Positions 1 to 6,581 of a stretch of DNA of 10,936 bases are shown here, piece by piece; the first letter of the stretch is position 1, and each line of letters begins with the position of its first letter. The stretch is from JAOPZW01 sp034664395. Lineage in GTDB: Bacteria > Actinomycetota > Thermoleophilia > Solirubrobacterales > Solirubrobacteraceae. The translations under genes and the position numbers were made by a program. The notes below the pieces were generated by a model that saw nothing but the letters and a program-made list of their open reading frames with translations, ran no database searches and was not told the origin of the DNA. The stretch lies in contig JAXDHQ010000023.1 of NCBI GenBank assembly GCA_034664395.1, forward strand, positions 1 through 10,936, written 5' to 3'.

Positions 1-30
1 GAGCTGACCCGGATCGAGGTCACCTCGATC
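1..30. repeat. Inverted copy of rplU sequence at the window edge
   Basis: Bases 1-24 are the exact reverse complement of bases 331-354 inside rplU. Extending to 1-30 against 325-354 gives 28 of 30 matches. Beyond base 30 the similarity stops. Bases 12-30 (gatcgaggtcacctcgatc) are also a palindrome with 9-base arms around one central base, so this strand can fold on itself. The best explanation is a foldback or template-switch chimera at a contig end. A genuine small inverted duplication is less likely because it would destroy the end of an essential ribosomal protein gene. Confidence 0.85.
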
Positions 31-258
31 GGCCGGGCGGCGGCCGGTCGTGAACTGCACGGTGCCCGGCGAGCGGACGAACAGCGTGTCGTCCTTGCCG
101 ATGCCGACGCCGTCGCCCGGCTTGAAGCGCGTGCCGCGCTGGCGGACGATGATCTCGCCGCCGGTGACGACCTGGCCGGCGAACACCTTCACGCCGAGGC
201 GCTGGGCGTTGGAGTCGCGGCCGTTGCGTGAGGAGCCGAGCCCCTTCTTGTGCGCCAT
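1..258 (-). CDS. rpmA: 50S ribosomal protein L27 (3' end missing and probably chimeric)
   Basis: L27 is a large-subunit ribosomal protein whose N-terminus reaches toward the peptidyl-transferase centre. The first 74 residues fit the family well: an MAHKKG start, the SSRNGRDS segment, QRLGVK, GGEIIVRQRGT, FKPG and VQFTTGRR. It starts directly at MAHKK, so it lacks the cleaved N-terminal extension known from Firmicutes L27. The ATG follows the rplU TAG stop with no gap, and the GGAGG-rich end of rplU serves as its ribosome binding site, so the two are probably translationally coupled. From about residue 75 the sequence becomes PADRGDLDPGQL, which does not resemble the usual basic and valine-rich L27 end. 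That part is antisense rplU sequence (see the inverted repeat at 1-30). No stop codon is reached before the window edge. Identity is certain; the C-terminus as read is probably artificial. Confidence 0.95.
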   Translation of the reverse strand, partial: MAHKKGLGSSRNGRDSNAQRLGVKVFAGQVVTGGEIIVRQRGTRFKPGDGVGIGKDDTLFVRSPGTVQFTTGRRPADRGDLDPGQL

Positions 259-621
259 CTAGGACTCGCCCTCCTCGGCGTCGTCTGCGGCCTTCTTGGC
301 GGGCGGCCGGCGCGAGAGCTGCTTGATCTCGGTGACCTCGATCCGGGTCAGCTCCTGGCGGTGGCCGGTGCGCCGGCGGTAGCCGCGCTTGGGCTTGAAC
401 TTGAAGACGCGCAGCTTCTCGCCGCGCAGGTGCTCGACGATCTTCGCGTCGACCTTGACCTTGGTCAGGCCGTCGGCGTCGAAGACGACGTCGTCGGAGC
501 GGAAGAGCACCGGCTGCAGGGACACGGTCGCGCCCGCCTCATCGGGCAGGCGCTCGATGAGCAGGGTCTGGCCCTTCTCGACGCGGTACTGCTTGCCGCC
601 GGTTTTGACGATCGCGTACAT
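259..621 (-). CDS. rplU: 50S ribosomal protein L21
   Basis: This large-subunit protein binds 23S rRNA. The 120 residues show the standard L21 order: MYAIVKTGGKQYRVEKGQ at the N-terminus, a middle barrel with VLF and DAKIVEHLRGEKL, then FKFKPKRGYRRRTGHRQELTRIEVTEI, the basic RNA-binding signature. Residues 101-120 form a tail rich in Lys, Ala and acidic residues, longer than in the shortest L21 proteins (about 103 residues) and of a type common in actinobacteria. The ATG lies 8 bases after the rng TGA stop with only a weak GAG-type Shine-Dalgarno, so coupling to rng or an internal promoter is likely. The TAG stop directly abuts the rpmA ATG. No room exists for an L21 autoregulatory leader. Confidence 0.98.
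   Translation of the reverse strand: MYAIVKTGGKQYRVEKGQTLLIERLPDEAGATVSLQPVLFRSDDVVFDADGLTKVKVDAKIVEHLRGEKLRVFKFKPKRGYRRRTGHRQELTRIEVTEIKQLSRRPPAKKAADDAEEGES
325..354. repeat. Source copy of the inverted repeat, inside rplU
   Basis: This is the partner of bases 1-30 in opposite orientation. Here it is normal coding sequence for the L21 segment LTRIEVTEI, which matches the conserved L21 C-terminal region, so this copy is the original and the copy at the window edge is the displaced one. Confidence 0.85.
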
Positions 622-629
622 GTTGGTTC

Positions 630-2747
630 TCAGTCCGAGGAGCTCGAATCCGCCTTGGCAGCGGAACGGCGCCGTCCGCCTCTGCGGCCGCGGCGCCGAG
701 GTGTTGATTCTACGCCATCCTCGCCGGGGGCGCCGTTGGCGCTCGCCGCGTCGTCGCCCGCCGGCGCGGCGCCGGTGGCCTCCGCCTCGGGCTCGGGCGC
801 CTTGGCGCGCGTGCGGCGGGTGCGCGCCGGCTTGGCCTCCCTGGCGTCCTCGGACGGCTCCGGCTCGGGCTCCGGCGCCGGCGCCTTGGCCGCCGCGGGG
901 ACCTTCGCCGCCGCCGGCTTGCGCGTCCGCGTGCCCGAGCGCCCGCGCGCCGGGGGCGCCTCGCCGTTGGCGCTGCCGCCGCCCTGGTCGACGAGCACCG
1001 CGGTCGCCGAGGTCCGCCCCGCCTCCTCGATGCGCACCAGGCGCTTCTCGCCCACGTGCGACCCGCCGCCGGTGACCGAGATGATGTAGCCGTCGACCTT
1101 GGCCACCGCGTCGTCGACCGAGTACATGTGCGGCTCGACGATCGTGACCAGGACCTCCTCGCCCGCGCGGAACGGGATCGCCTGCTCGCGCACCTCCTCG
1201 TCGGAGCCCTCGAGGATCACGTCGAAGTGGTCCAGCGGCAGGCCCTCGGAGCCGGTGAAGTGGAAGTGCTTGCCGGTCTCGGCCTCCAGCGAATGCAGCA
1301 CGCGCGACTGGTTGCCGGTGAACTCCGAGCTCACGTGCGGGTTCATCCGCACCAGGAACGCCTCGACCCGGCGCGGCGCGCGCGAGGCGAGCTCGCGCAG
1401 ATGGCGCTCGAACTCGATGGCGATCGTCTCCTCGGAGAAGACCACGCCGTCGCCGCCGCACACCGGGCACGGCCGGGTCATGATCTCGCGCACGCCCTCG
1501 GTGACGTTCTGGCGCGTCATCTCGACCAGGCCGAGCTTGGAGATCTCGGCCGTGAACGTCTTCGTGCGGTCCTCGTCGAGCGACTTGCGCAGCGTCTTGA
1601 GGACGGCCTCGCGGTTCTTGGACCGCGCCATGTCGATGAAGTCGATGACGATGATGCCGCCGATGTCGCGCAGGCGCAGCTCGTTGACCACCGCCTCGGC
1701 GGCCTCGAGGTTCGTGCGCGTGATCGTCTCCTCCAGGCGCGCCTGCTTGCCGCGCCCGACGAACGACCCCGAGTTGACGTCGATGACGGTCAGCGCCTCG
1801 GCGTAGTCGATCATCAGGTAGCCGCCGGAGGGCAGGTCGACGCGGCGCGAGACCAGGCCGCGGATGACGTCCTCGACGCCGTAGTCCTCGAAGAGCGGCG
1901 TGGAGTCCTGGTAGAGCTCGACGCGGTCGACGAGCTCGGGCGCGGTGCGCGTGAAGAACGACACGAGCCGGTGGTGCTGCTTGGGGTCGTCGACGAGCGC
2001 GCGCTCGAAGTCCTCGGAGAAGATGTCGCGCACGACGCGCACCGACAGGTCGGCCTCCTGGAAGACCAGCGCCGGCGCCACGGCCTCCTCCACGCGCCTC
2101 TGCAGCACCTCGTGGAGCTTGAACAGGTACTGCATCTCGCGCTCGAAGTCCTGGCGCTTGGCGCCCGACGCGGCGGTGCGCACGATGGCGCCGCCGCCGC
2201 GCAGGTCCAGGCCGCGGGCCTCGCGGCGCAGGCGCTCGCGCTCGTTGTCGTCGAGGCGCTTGGACACGCCGACGCCCTCGCCGGTCGGGGTGTAGACCAT
2301 GTAGCGCCCGGCGATGGTGAGCTCCATCGACAGCCGCGCGCCCTTGGTCTTCAGCGGGTCCTTGACGACCTGCACGACGACCTCCTGCCCGGGCTTGAGC
2401 AGGTCGCTGATCTTCTTGCCGCCCTCCTTGCCCCGGCCGCGGCGAGGGGTCTCGACCCCGGGCAGCACGATCTCGTCGACGTGCAGGAAGCCGTTCTTGT
2501 CCAGGCCGATGTCGACGAAGGCGGCCTCGAGGCCGGGCAGGACGTTGTCGACGCGACCCTTGTAGATGTGGCCGACGATCGAGCGGTTGCCGCGGCGCTC
2601 GAAGTAGAGCTCCGCGACGCGGTAGCCGGCGGCGGGGTTCTTCCCCCGCCGGCGCCCGGTCTTGGCGGCGCCGGGTGTGCCTGTGGATTCGAGCAGCGCG
2701 ACGCGGGTCTCCCCACGATCGACGCTGACGAGGACTTGCTTTTTCAA
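630..2747 (-). CDS. rng: Ribonuclease E/G family endoribonuclease with C-terminal TRAM-like segment and disordered tail
   Basis: This family makes endonucleolytic cuts in single-stranded AU-rich RNA during mRNA turnover and rRNA maturation. Visible parts of the 705 residues are an S1-like RNA-binding region (about 53-145, GHIYKGRVDNVLPGLEAAFVDIG), the 5'-sensor region (VGVSKRL about 159-165, IVRTA about 188-192), and the catalytic DNase I-like fold. The fold carries magnesium-site aspartates in IDVNSG (D323) and IDFIDM (D369 and D372), and the zinc-link CPVC (C427, C430) used in oligomerisation. Residues 527-586 look like a TRAM domain (AKVDGYIISVTGG, then VGEKRLVRIEEA). Residues 588-705 are low-complexity Ala/Pro/Glu ending in Arg-rich RRRGRRGGRRR, probably RNA-binding or protein-docking. 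The start is TTG, 6 bases after an AGGAG that overlaps the rodA stop codon. Length fits neither short RNase G (about 490) nor E. coli RNase E (1061). The family is certain; RNase E versus G naming is arbitrary here. Confidence 0.96.
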   Translation of the reverse strand: MKKQVLVSVDRGETRVALLESTGTPGAAKTGRRRGKNPAAGYRVAELYFERRGNRSIVGHIYKGRVDNVLPGLEAAFVDIGLDKNGFLHVDEIVLPGVETPRRGRGKEGGKKISDLLKPGQEVVVQVVKDPLKTKGARLSMELTIAGRYMVYTPTGEGVGVSKRLDDNERERLRREARGLDLRGGGAIVRTAASGAKRQDFEREMQYLFKLHEVLQRRVEEAVAPALVFQEADLSVRVVRDIFSEDFERALVDDPKQHHRLVSFFTRTAPELVDRVELYQDSTPLFEDYGVEDVIRGLVSRRVDLPSGGYLMIDYAEALTVIDVNSGSFVGRGKQARLEETITRTNLEAAEAVVNELRLRDIGGIIVIDFIDMARSKNREAVLKTLRKSLDEDRTKTFTAEISKLGLVEMTRQNVTEGVREIMTRPCPVCGGDGVVFSEETIAIEFERHLRELASRAPRRVEAFLVRMNPHVSSEFTGNQSRVLHSLEAETGKHFHFTGSEGLPLDHFDVILEGSDEEVREQAIPFRAGEEVLVTIVEPHMYSVDDAVAKVDGYIISVTGGGSHVGEKRLVRIEEAGRTSATAVLVDQGGGSANGEAPPARGRSGTRTRKPAAAKVPAAAKAPAPEPEPEPSEDAREAKPARTRRTRAKAPEPEAEATGAAPAGDDAASANGAPGEDGVESTPRRRGRRGGRRRSAAKADSSSSD
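699..713 (-). promoter_or_regulatory. AT-rich island with TAGAAT box inside the end of rng (possible rplU promoter or RNA cleavage site)
   Basis: On the coding strand, rng codons 679-683 read GTA GAA TCA ACA CCT. Five A/T-ending codons in a row are out of character for this gene, where nearly all third positions are G or C. They contain TAGAAT (bases 712 to 707), a five-of-six match to the -10 consensus, about 85 bases upstream of the rplU start. I see no convincing -35 element at 16-18 bases distance. It could be an internal promoter for rplU-rpmA, or an unstructured AU-rich site for RNase E/G cleavage. Both are inferences. Confidence 0.3.
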
Positions 2748-2756
2748 GAGGTTCTC

Positions 2757-3971
2757 CTAGAAGCCGAGCACGCGGCCCTTGGCGGCGGCCGACGCGCGCC
2801 CTTGCGCGTAGATCGACTGCAGCAGGCCAACGGCAAGGAAGGTTGTGAGCACCGACGAGCCGCCGTAGGAAAAGAGCGGCAATGGGATGCCGGTGATGGG
2901 CATGATCCCGACGGTCATGCCGACGTTGACGAAGACCTGGAACATCAGCATCACGACGATGCCGCCGGCGACCAATGCGCCGAAGAGGTTCTTCGCCACC
3001 GTCAGGATGCGCAGCCCGCGCCAGATGAGCAGGGCGTACATCGAGAGCAGCAGCGCGGCGCCCACGAACCCCCAGCGCTCGCCGACGACGGCGAACACGA
3101 AGTCCGTGTGGTGCTCGGGCAGGAAGTTGAGCTTGGTCTGCGTGGCGCGATCGCCACGTCCGCTCTTCTCGCCCGAGCCGATGGCGATGCGCGACTGGTT
3201 CTGCTGGTAGCCCTGCTTGGCGGGATTGTCCGACGGGTGCAGGAACGCCGTGAGGCGGTCCTTCTGATAGCTGTGAAGCACGGTCACGCCGACCTTCGGC
3301 GCGACCACGAGCGTGAGTGCGATGGCCACCGCGCCAAGCGCGAACAGCGCGGCGAAGTGGCGCCAACCGGCCCCGGCGACGAACAGCGTCGCCAGGCCGA
3401 GCACGATGTAGACCAAGCCCGAGCCGAGGTCCGGCTGGACGATCACGAGCCCGGCCGGGATCAGCGTGAGCAGCATGATCCGGACGGTGCTGCGGCGGTC
3501 CTGCATCAGTCGCGACCGGTCGACCACGAAGCCCGACAGCGCGACCACGAGCAGGACCTTGCCGAGCTCGGAGGCCTGGAAGGAGAAGAAGCCGAGGTCG
3601 ATCGCGCGGCGCGAGCCGCGGGCGACCGAGCCCAGGAACTGGACGGCGACGATCGATGCCAGCAGCAGTCCGTAGACGACGTACTTGGCGTCGCGCAACC
3701 GGGAGTAGTCGATGCGCGCCAGCACGACGGCGACGAGCGTCCCCACTCCGAAGTAGATCGCTTGGCGGGTGACGTAGTAGCGGGGGTCGCCGGGGATGTC
3801 GTCGGCGGTCGCGCCCGCGATGGTCACGAGCGAGCCGACGCACAGGGCGACGACGGCCAGGGCCAGCATCGGATCGAACGGCAGCGCCATGCCGGCCGCA
3901 CGCGACGACGACGCCGCCGACGGGGGCTCGGCGTCGCGGATCTGCGTCGTGACGGTGTGGGGCGGGGTCAT
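2757..3971 (-). CDS. rodA: SEDS peptidoglycan glycosyltransferase RodA
   Basis: RodA polymerises lipid II into glycan strands for lateral wall growth, together with PBP2, in the cytoplasmic membrane. The 404-residue protein is polytopic with about ten hydrophobic segments. SEDS signatures are present: the RRAIDLGFFSFQASELGK stretch (121-138), QPDLGSG (179-185), the large extracytoplasmic loop ending in NFLPEHHTDF (282-291) with D290 in the place of the putative catalytic aspartate, and the C-terminal GIPLPLFSYGGSS (361-373). The first 30 residues are a polar, Ser/Ala-rich cytoplasmic lead; M28 is an alternative start. The chosen ATG lies one base after the mrdA stop, which suggests coupling. 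The stop TAG is part of the rng Shine-Dalgarno. FtsW is the other possible identity, but pairing with mrdA and mreBCD makes RodA clear. Confidence 0.97.
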   Translation of the reverse strand: MTPPHTVTTQIRDAEPPSAASSSRAAGMALPFDPMLALAVVALCVGSLVTIAGATADDIPGDPRYYVTRQAIYFGVGTLVAVVLARIDYSRLRDAKYVVYGLLLASIVAVQFLGSVARGSRRAIDLGFFSFQASELGKVLLVVALSGFVVDRSRLMQDRRSTVRIMLLTLIPAGLVIVQPDLGSGLVYIVLGLATLFVAGAGWRHFAALFALGAVAIALTLVVAPKVGVTVLHSYQKDRLTAFLHPSDNPAKQGYQQNQSRIAIGSGEKSGRGDRATQTKLNFLPEHHTDFVFAVVGERWGFVGAALLLSMYALLIWRGLRILTVAKNLFGALVAGGIVVMLMFQVFVNVGMTVGIMPITGIPLPLFSYGGSSVLTTFLAVGLLQSIYAQGRASAAAKGRVLGF

Positions 3972-3972
3972 C

Positions 3973-6015
3973 TCAGAACGTCTGCGACTTCCCGGCGATG
4001 AACTTGATGGGCACGTTGAACCACTTGGAGAGGATGGTGCGGGCGACCGGCGCGGCGGCCTCGGCGCCGAAGCCGCCGTTCTCCACGGTCACGGCGAGGA
4101 CGATCGGCCGGACCGGATCGGGCACGTAGCACACATACCACGACTGGTCGCGGTGCCCCACGCCGCGCTCGGCGGTGCCGGTCTTGCCGAACACCGGGTA
4201 CTGGCTCTGGGGCCAGCCCCTGAAGACGTCGGCCGAGGTCCCGCTGAGCGTGGCCTCGTGCAGGCCGGCCTGGATGGTCTGCAGGGCGATCGGGTCGAGC
4301 TTGACCTGGCGCGACGCGCCCGGCTCGATGCGCTGCAGCAGCCGTCCGCCGGAGTCCTGGATGGCGACGCCGAGGTGCGGGCGCACGACCCGCCCGCCGT
4401 TCTCGATCGCGGCGTAGGCGACGGCCATCTGCAGCGGCGTCGCCTGCAGGTCGCCCTGGCCCACGGCGAGGTTGACCTCGTCGCCGACCGTCCACGGGCG
4501 GTTGGTGCCGTCGGCGAGCCCGCACGGGCGGTGCTTGCGGGCGCGGCAGACGGCCTCGGCGCGGTTGACCGAGTCGCGCCAGGCAGCGTCGGGGACGTTG
4601 CCGCCGAACTCGCCGGGGACGTCGATGCCGGTCGTGTGGTCGAGCCCCAGCTGGCGCGCCCAGCGCTGCAGCGGCTGACCAGCGAGCGCGTTCAGCCGCT
4701 CGCCCACCGTGTAGAAGTAGACGTCGGAGGACTTCGAGATCGCGCTCTGCATCGTCACGGTGCCCAGCGCCTCGTGCTTGGCGTTGCAGTAGCTCTGGTG
4801 GGCGGCGCCGACCTTGATGCAGCCCGTGTCCTGGATCGGCGTGCTGGGGGTGATGACGCCGCTCGCCAGCCCGGCCAGCGCCGTGATCGGCTTGAAGATC
4901 GAGCCGGTGGGATAGGCGCCGCCGATGGCGCGGTTGAAGTGCGGCGCGCCGAACTTGTCGCCGAACAGGCGGTCGAACTGCGCCTGGGAGATCGGCCGCG
5001 AGAGGACCGACGGGTCGAACGTCGGGTTGGAGCCCAGCGCCAGCACCTTGCCGTCGCGCGGGTCGAGCGCCACGAACGCGCCGGCGGTGCCCGTCCCCTG
5101 GCCGATGGCCTGGGCCAGGTACTTCTGCCCGGTGCGCTGCAGCCCGAGGTCCAGCGACGTCTCGAGCTGGCGCCCCGACACGGGGTTGCGGCCCTCGGTC
5201 ACCTGCTTGGGGCGACCGAGCGCGTCGACGGTGATCTTGGTCGAGCCGTCGACGCCGCGCAGGTACTGGTCGTAGGCGCGCTCGATGCCGTCCTTGCCGA
5301 TGATCGTGCCCTGCGGCACGCCCTTGAAGCGCTTTTGCCGGAGCTCGGTCGAGTCGATCTCGCCGGTCGTGCCCACGAGCTGGGCGGCCAGCGACCCCTC
5401 GGGGTAGCGGCGCAGGTAGCGGCGCTGCACGTCGACGCCCGGGAACTCGTCGGCGCGCTCGGCCAGGTAGTTGCGCACCGGGATGTCGACGTCGACCTTG
5501 ATCGTGATGCTGGCGTAGGGGATCAGCGCCAGCGAGTGCACGACCCGCTCCTGGATCGTCCCAGGCGACATGCCCACCACGCGTCCGAGGCGCTCGAAGC
5601 GCGCCGCCAGGTCGGCGGTCGCGGGGGCGGGGATCGGCACCGTCGGCCCGCGCTGGCCCTTGGGGCGCTTGCCGCGGGCGGTCATCTGCTGGCCCCACGT
5701 CGCCGCCGCGTTGCGCTCGGCGACCGGCAGGCGCTCGGGGTCGAGCGTGACCACCGTCGCGACCCGGTTCTCGACCAGGACGTTGCCGTTGCGGTCGACG
5801 ATGTCGCCGCGCGGCGCCTGCACGCGGAGCTGGCGCACGCGGTTGTCGCGCGCCTGCTGGAGGTACTGGTCGCCGGAGAGCACCTGCAGGTACCACAGGC
5901 GGAAGAAGATGATCGCGAACAGCACGAACGCAATCCCGCCCATCACGGCGACGCGCAGCGCGAGCTGCGGCGTGATCGGCGGCAGGCGCTCGGGGCTCGA
6001 GACCGGGTCGATCAT
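3973..6015 (-). CDS. mrdA: Penicillin-binding protein 2 (class B transpeptidase of the Rod complex)
   Basis: PBP2 cross-links peptidoglycan peptides and activates RodA; it is anchored by one helix with its catalytic domain outside the membrane. The 680 residues show a transmembrane segment at about 19-42, the class B N-terminal core (RVQAPRGDIVDRNG 64-77, then the dimerisation and hinge regions) and the transpeptidase domain with all three motifs: SxxK as GSIFKP (S372, K375), the SxN-type motif as SSD (429-431, the Asp variant typical of PBP2) and KTGTAE (K611). Residues 106-144 form a basic, proline-containing insertion in the N-terminal region. Extracytoplasmic cysteines are C399, C410, C490, C498 and C629. 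The ATG overlaps the mreD stop as ATGA. Longer upstream in-frame readings would cross most of mreD and are not supported. Confidence 0.97.
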   Translation of the reverse strand: MIDPVSSPERLPPITPQLALRVAVMGGIAFVLFAIIFFRLWYLQVLSGDQYLQQARDNRVRQLRVQAPRGDIVDRNGNVLVENRVATVVTLDPERLPVAERNAAATWGQQMTARGKRPKGQRGPTVPIPAPATADLAARFERLGRVVGMSPGTIQERVVHSLALIPYASITIKVDVDIPVRNYLAERADEFPGVDVQRRYLRRYPEGSLAAQLVGTTGEIDSTELRQKRFKGVPQGTIIGKDGIERAYDQYLRGVDGSTKITVDALGRPKQVTEGRNPVSGRQLETSLDLGLQRTGQKYLAQAIGQGTGTAGAFVALDPRDGKVLALGSNPTFDPSVLSRPISQAQFDRLFGDKFGAPHFNRAIGGAYPTGSIFKPITALAGLASGVITPSTPIQDTGCIKVGAAHQSYCNAKHEALGTVTMQSAISKSSDVYFYTVGERLNALAGQPLQRWARQLGLDHTTGIDVPGEFGGNVPDAAWRDSVNRAEAVCRARKHRPCGLADGTNRPWTVGDEVNLAVGQGDLQATPLQMAVAYAAIENGGRVVRPHLGVAIQDSGGRLLQRIEPGASRQVKLDPIALQTIQAGLHEATLSGTSADVFRGWPQSQYPVFGKTGTAERGVGHRDQSWYVCYVPDPVRPIVLAVTVENGGFGAEAAAPVARTILSKWFNVPIKFIAGKSQTF
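4774..4821 (-). other. Cys/His cluster between the SxxK and SSD motifs of PBP2 (possible metal site or disulfide)
   Basis: Residues 399-414 of PBP2 contain C399, H406, C410 and H414, with D396 just before. A zinc site formed by Asp, His and Cys at this location has been described for Acinetobacter PBP2. The spacing here is only roughly comparable, so metal binding is an inference; a C399-C410 disulfide is the alternative. Confidence 0.35.
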
Positions 6016-6581
6016 GCGCGCGAGAGCGGCGACAGGCCGCCGGTCGTGTAGGCGCGCCGCCGGCGACGGCGCGGGTCCTCGGGCAGCACGGGCAGCAGCA
6101 GGCGGCGAACGACGGCGTACACCGGCGTGGCCAGGATCGCGTTGAGCAGGACGGTGGCGAGGATCTGGCGGGCGAGCAGGAAGCTCACGGGCGCGTCGAC
6201 GCCGAGCAGGAACTGCACGAGCGAGTAGCCGATCGTCGCGACCGCGGTCGCCGCGGCGCCGACGGCGAGCGGGATGAGCGCATTCTGCGGGTCGCGCAGC
6301 TCGCGCAGGCGGCCGGCCCAGTAGCCGATCCCGACGTACACCAGCGAGGAGAGCCCGACCGTCTGCACCAGGGCGAGGTCGAGGAACAGGCCGACGAAGA
6401 AGCCGAAGATCGCCCCGGAGACCGATCCGCACAGCAGCCCGGCCGCGGCGATGACCAGCGGGACGAGGTCGGCGTTGGTGCCGAACAGGTCGACCTGCGT
6501 GACGGCCGAGACCTGCACCACGACGGTGACGATCCCGAGCGCGATCAGACGGACGACGAGCTGCGGCACGGCCGCCCTCAC
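6012..6581 (-). CDS. mreD: Rod shape-determining membrane protein MreD
   Basis: MreD is an integral membrane partner of MreC in the cell-elongation complex. The 189 residues are strongly hydrophobic, with about five or six predicted helices (roughly 7-28, 38-65, 75-92, 102-126, 138-158). The DLALVQTVGLSSLVYVGIGYWAG stretch near 68-90 is typical of the family, with its LFLDL entry motif. The C-terminus is cytoplasmic-looking and very basic (six Arg in a row at 171-176). Start choice: GTG at 6581 overlaps the mreC stop as GTGA, which favours translational coupling. A second in-frame GTG four codons later is possible. The stop overlaps the mrdA start. Primary sequence conservation is weak in this family, so position between mreC and mrdA carries much of the identification. 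Confidence 0.93.
   Translation of the reverse strand: MRAAVPQLVVRLIALGIVTVVVQVSAVTQVDLFGTNADLVPLVIAAAGLLCGSVSGAIFGFFVGLFLDLALVQTVGLSSLVYVGIGYWAGRLRELRDPQNALIPLAVGAAATAVATIGYSLVQFLLGVDAPVSFLLARQILATVLLNAILATPVYAVVRRLLLPVLPEDPRRRRRRAYTTGGLSPLSRA

Noticed and set aside
622..629. Search for an L21 autoregulatory leader before rplU
   Set aside because: Only 8 bases separate rng and rplU, so no leader of the Firmicutes type can be present.
860..990. Repeated Pro-Glu and Ala-Lys units in the rng tail seen as a DNA repeat
   Set aside because: The repeats are short and imperfect and are explained by low-complexity protein sequence; there is no array or spacer structure.
2731..2760. CTTG/CAAG inverted repeat around the rng start
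   Set aside because: The arms are four bases only and would arise easily by chance around the Lys-rich start of the protein.
259..3843. A 1194-residue minus-strand frame that would fuse rodA-side sequence to L21
   Set aside because: Only its last 120 residues (L21) are meaningful; the rest is an out-of-frame reading of rodA and rng that lacks stops because of high GC.
1056..4001. A very long open frame on the plus strand opposite rng and rodA
   Set aside because: It is antisense to two clearly identified genes, its composition is rich in Arg, Asp, Ala and His as expected for a shadow frame in GC-rich DNA, and it shows no domain.
3796..6051. Long plus-strand frame opposite mrdA
   Set aside because: It is a shadow of PBP2, whose three catalytic motifs are intact on the minus strand; it has no start context or recognisable motif.
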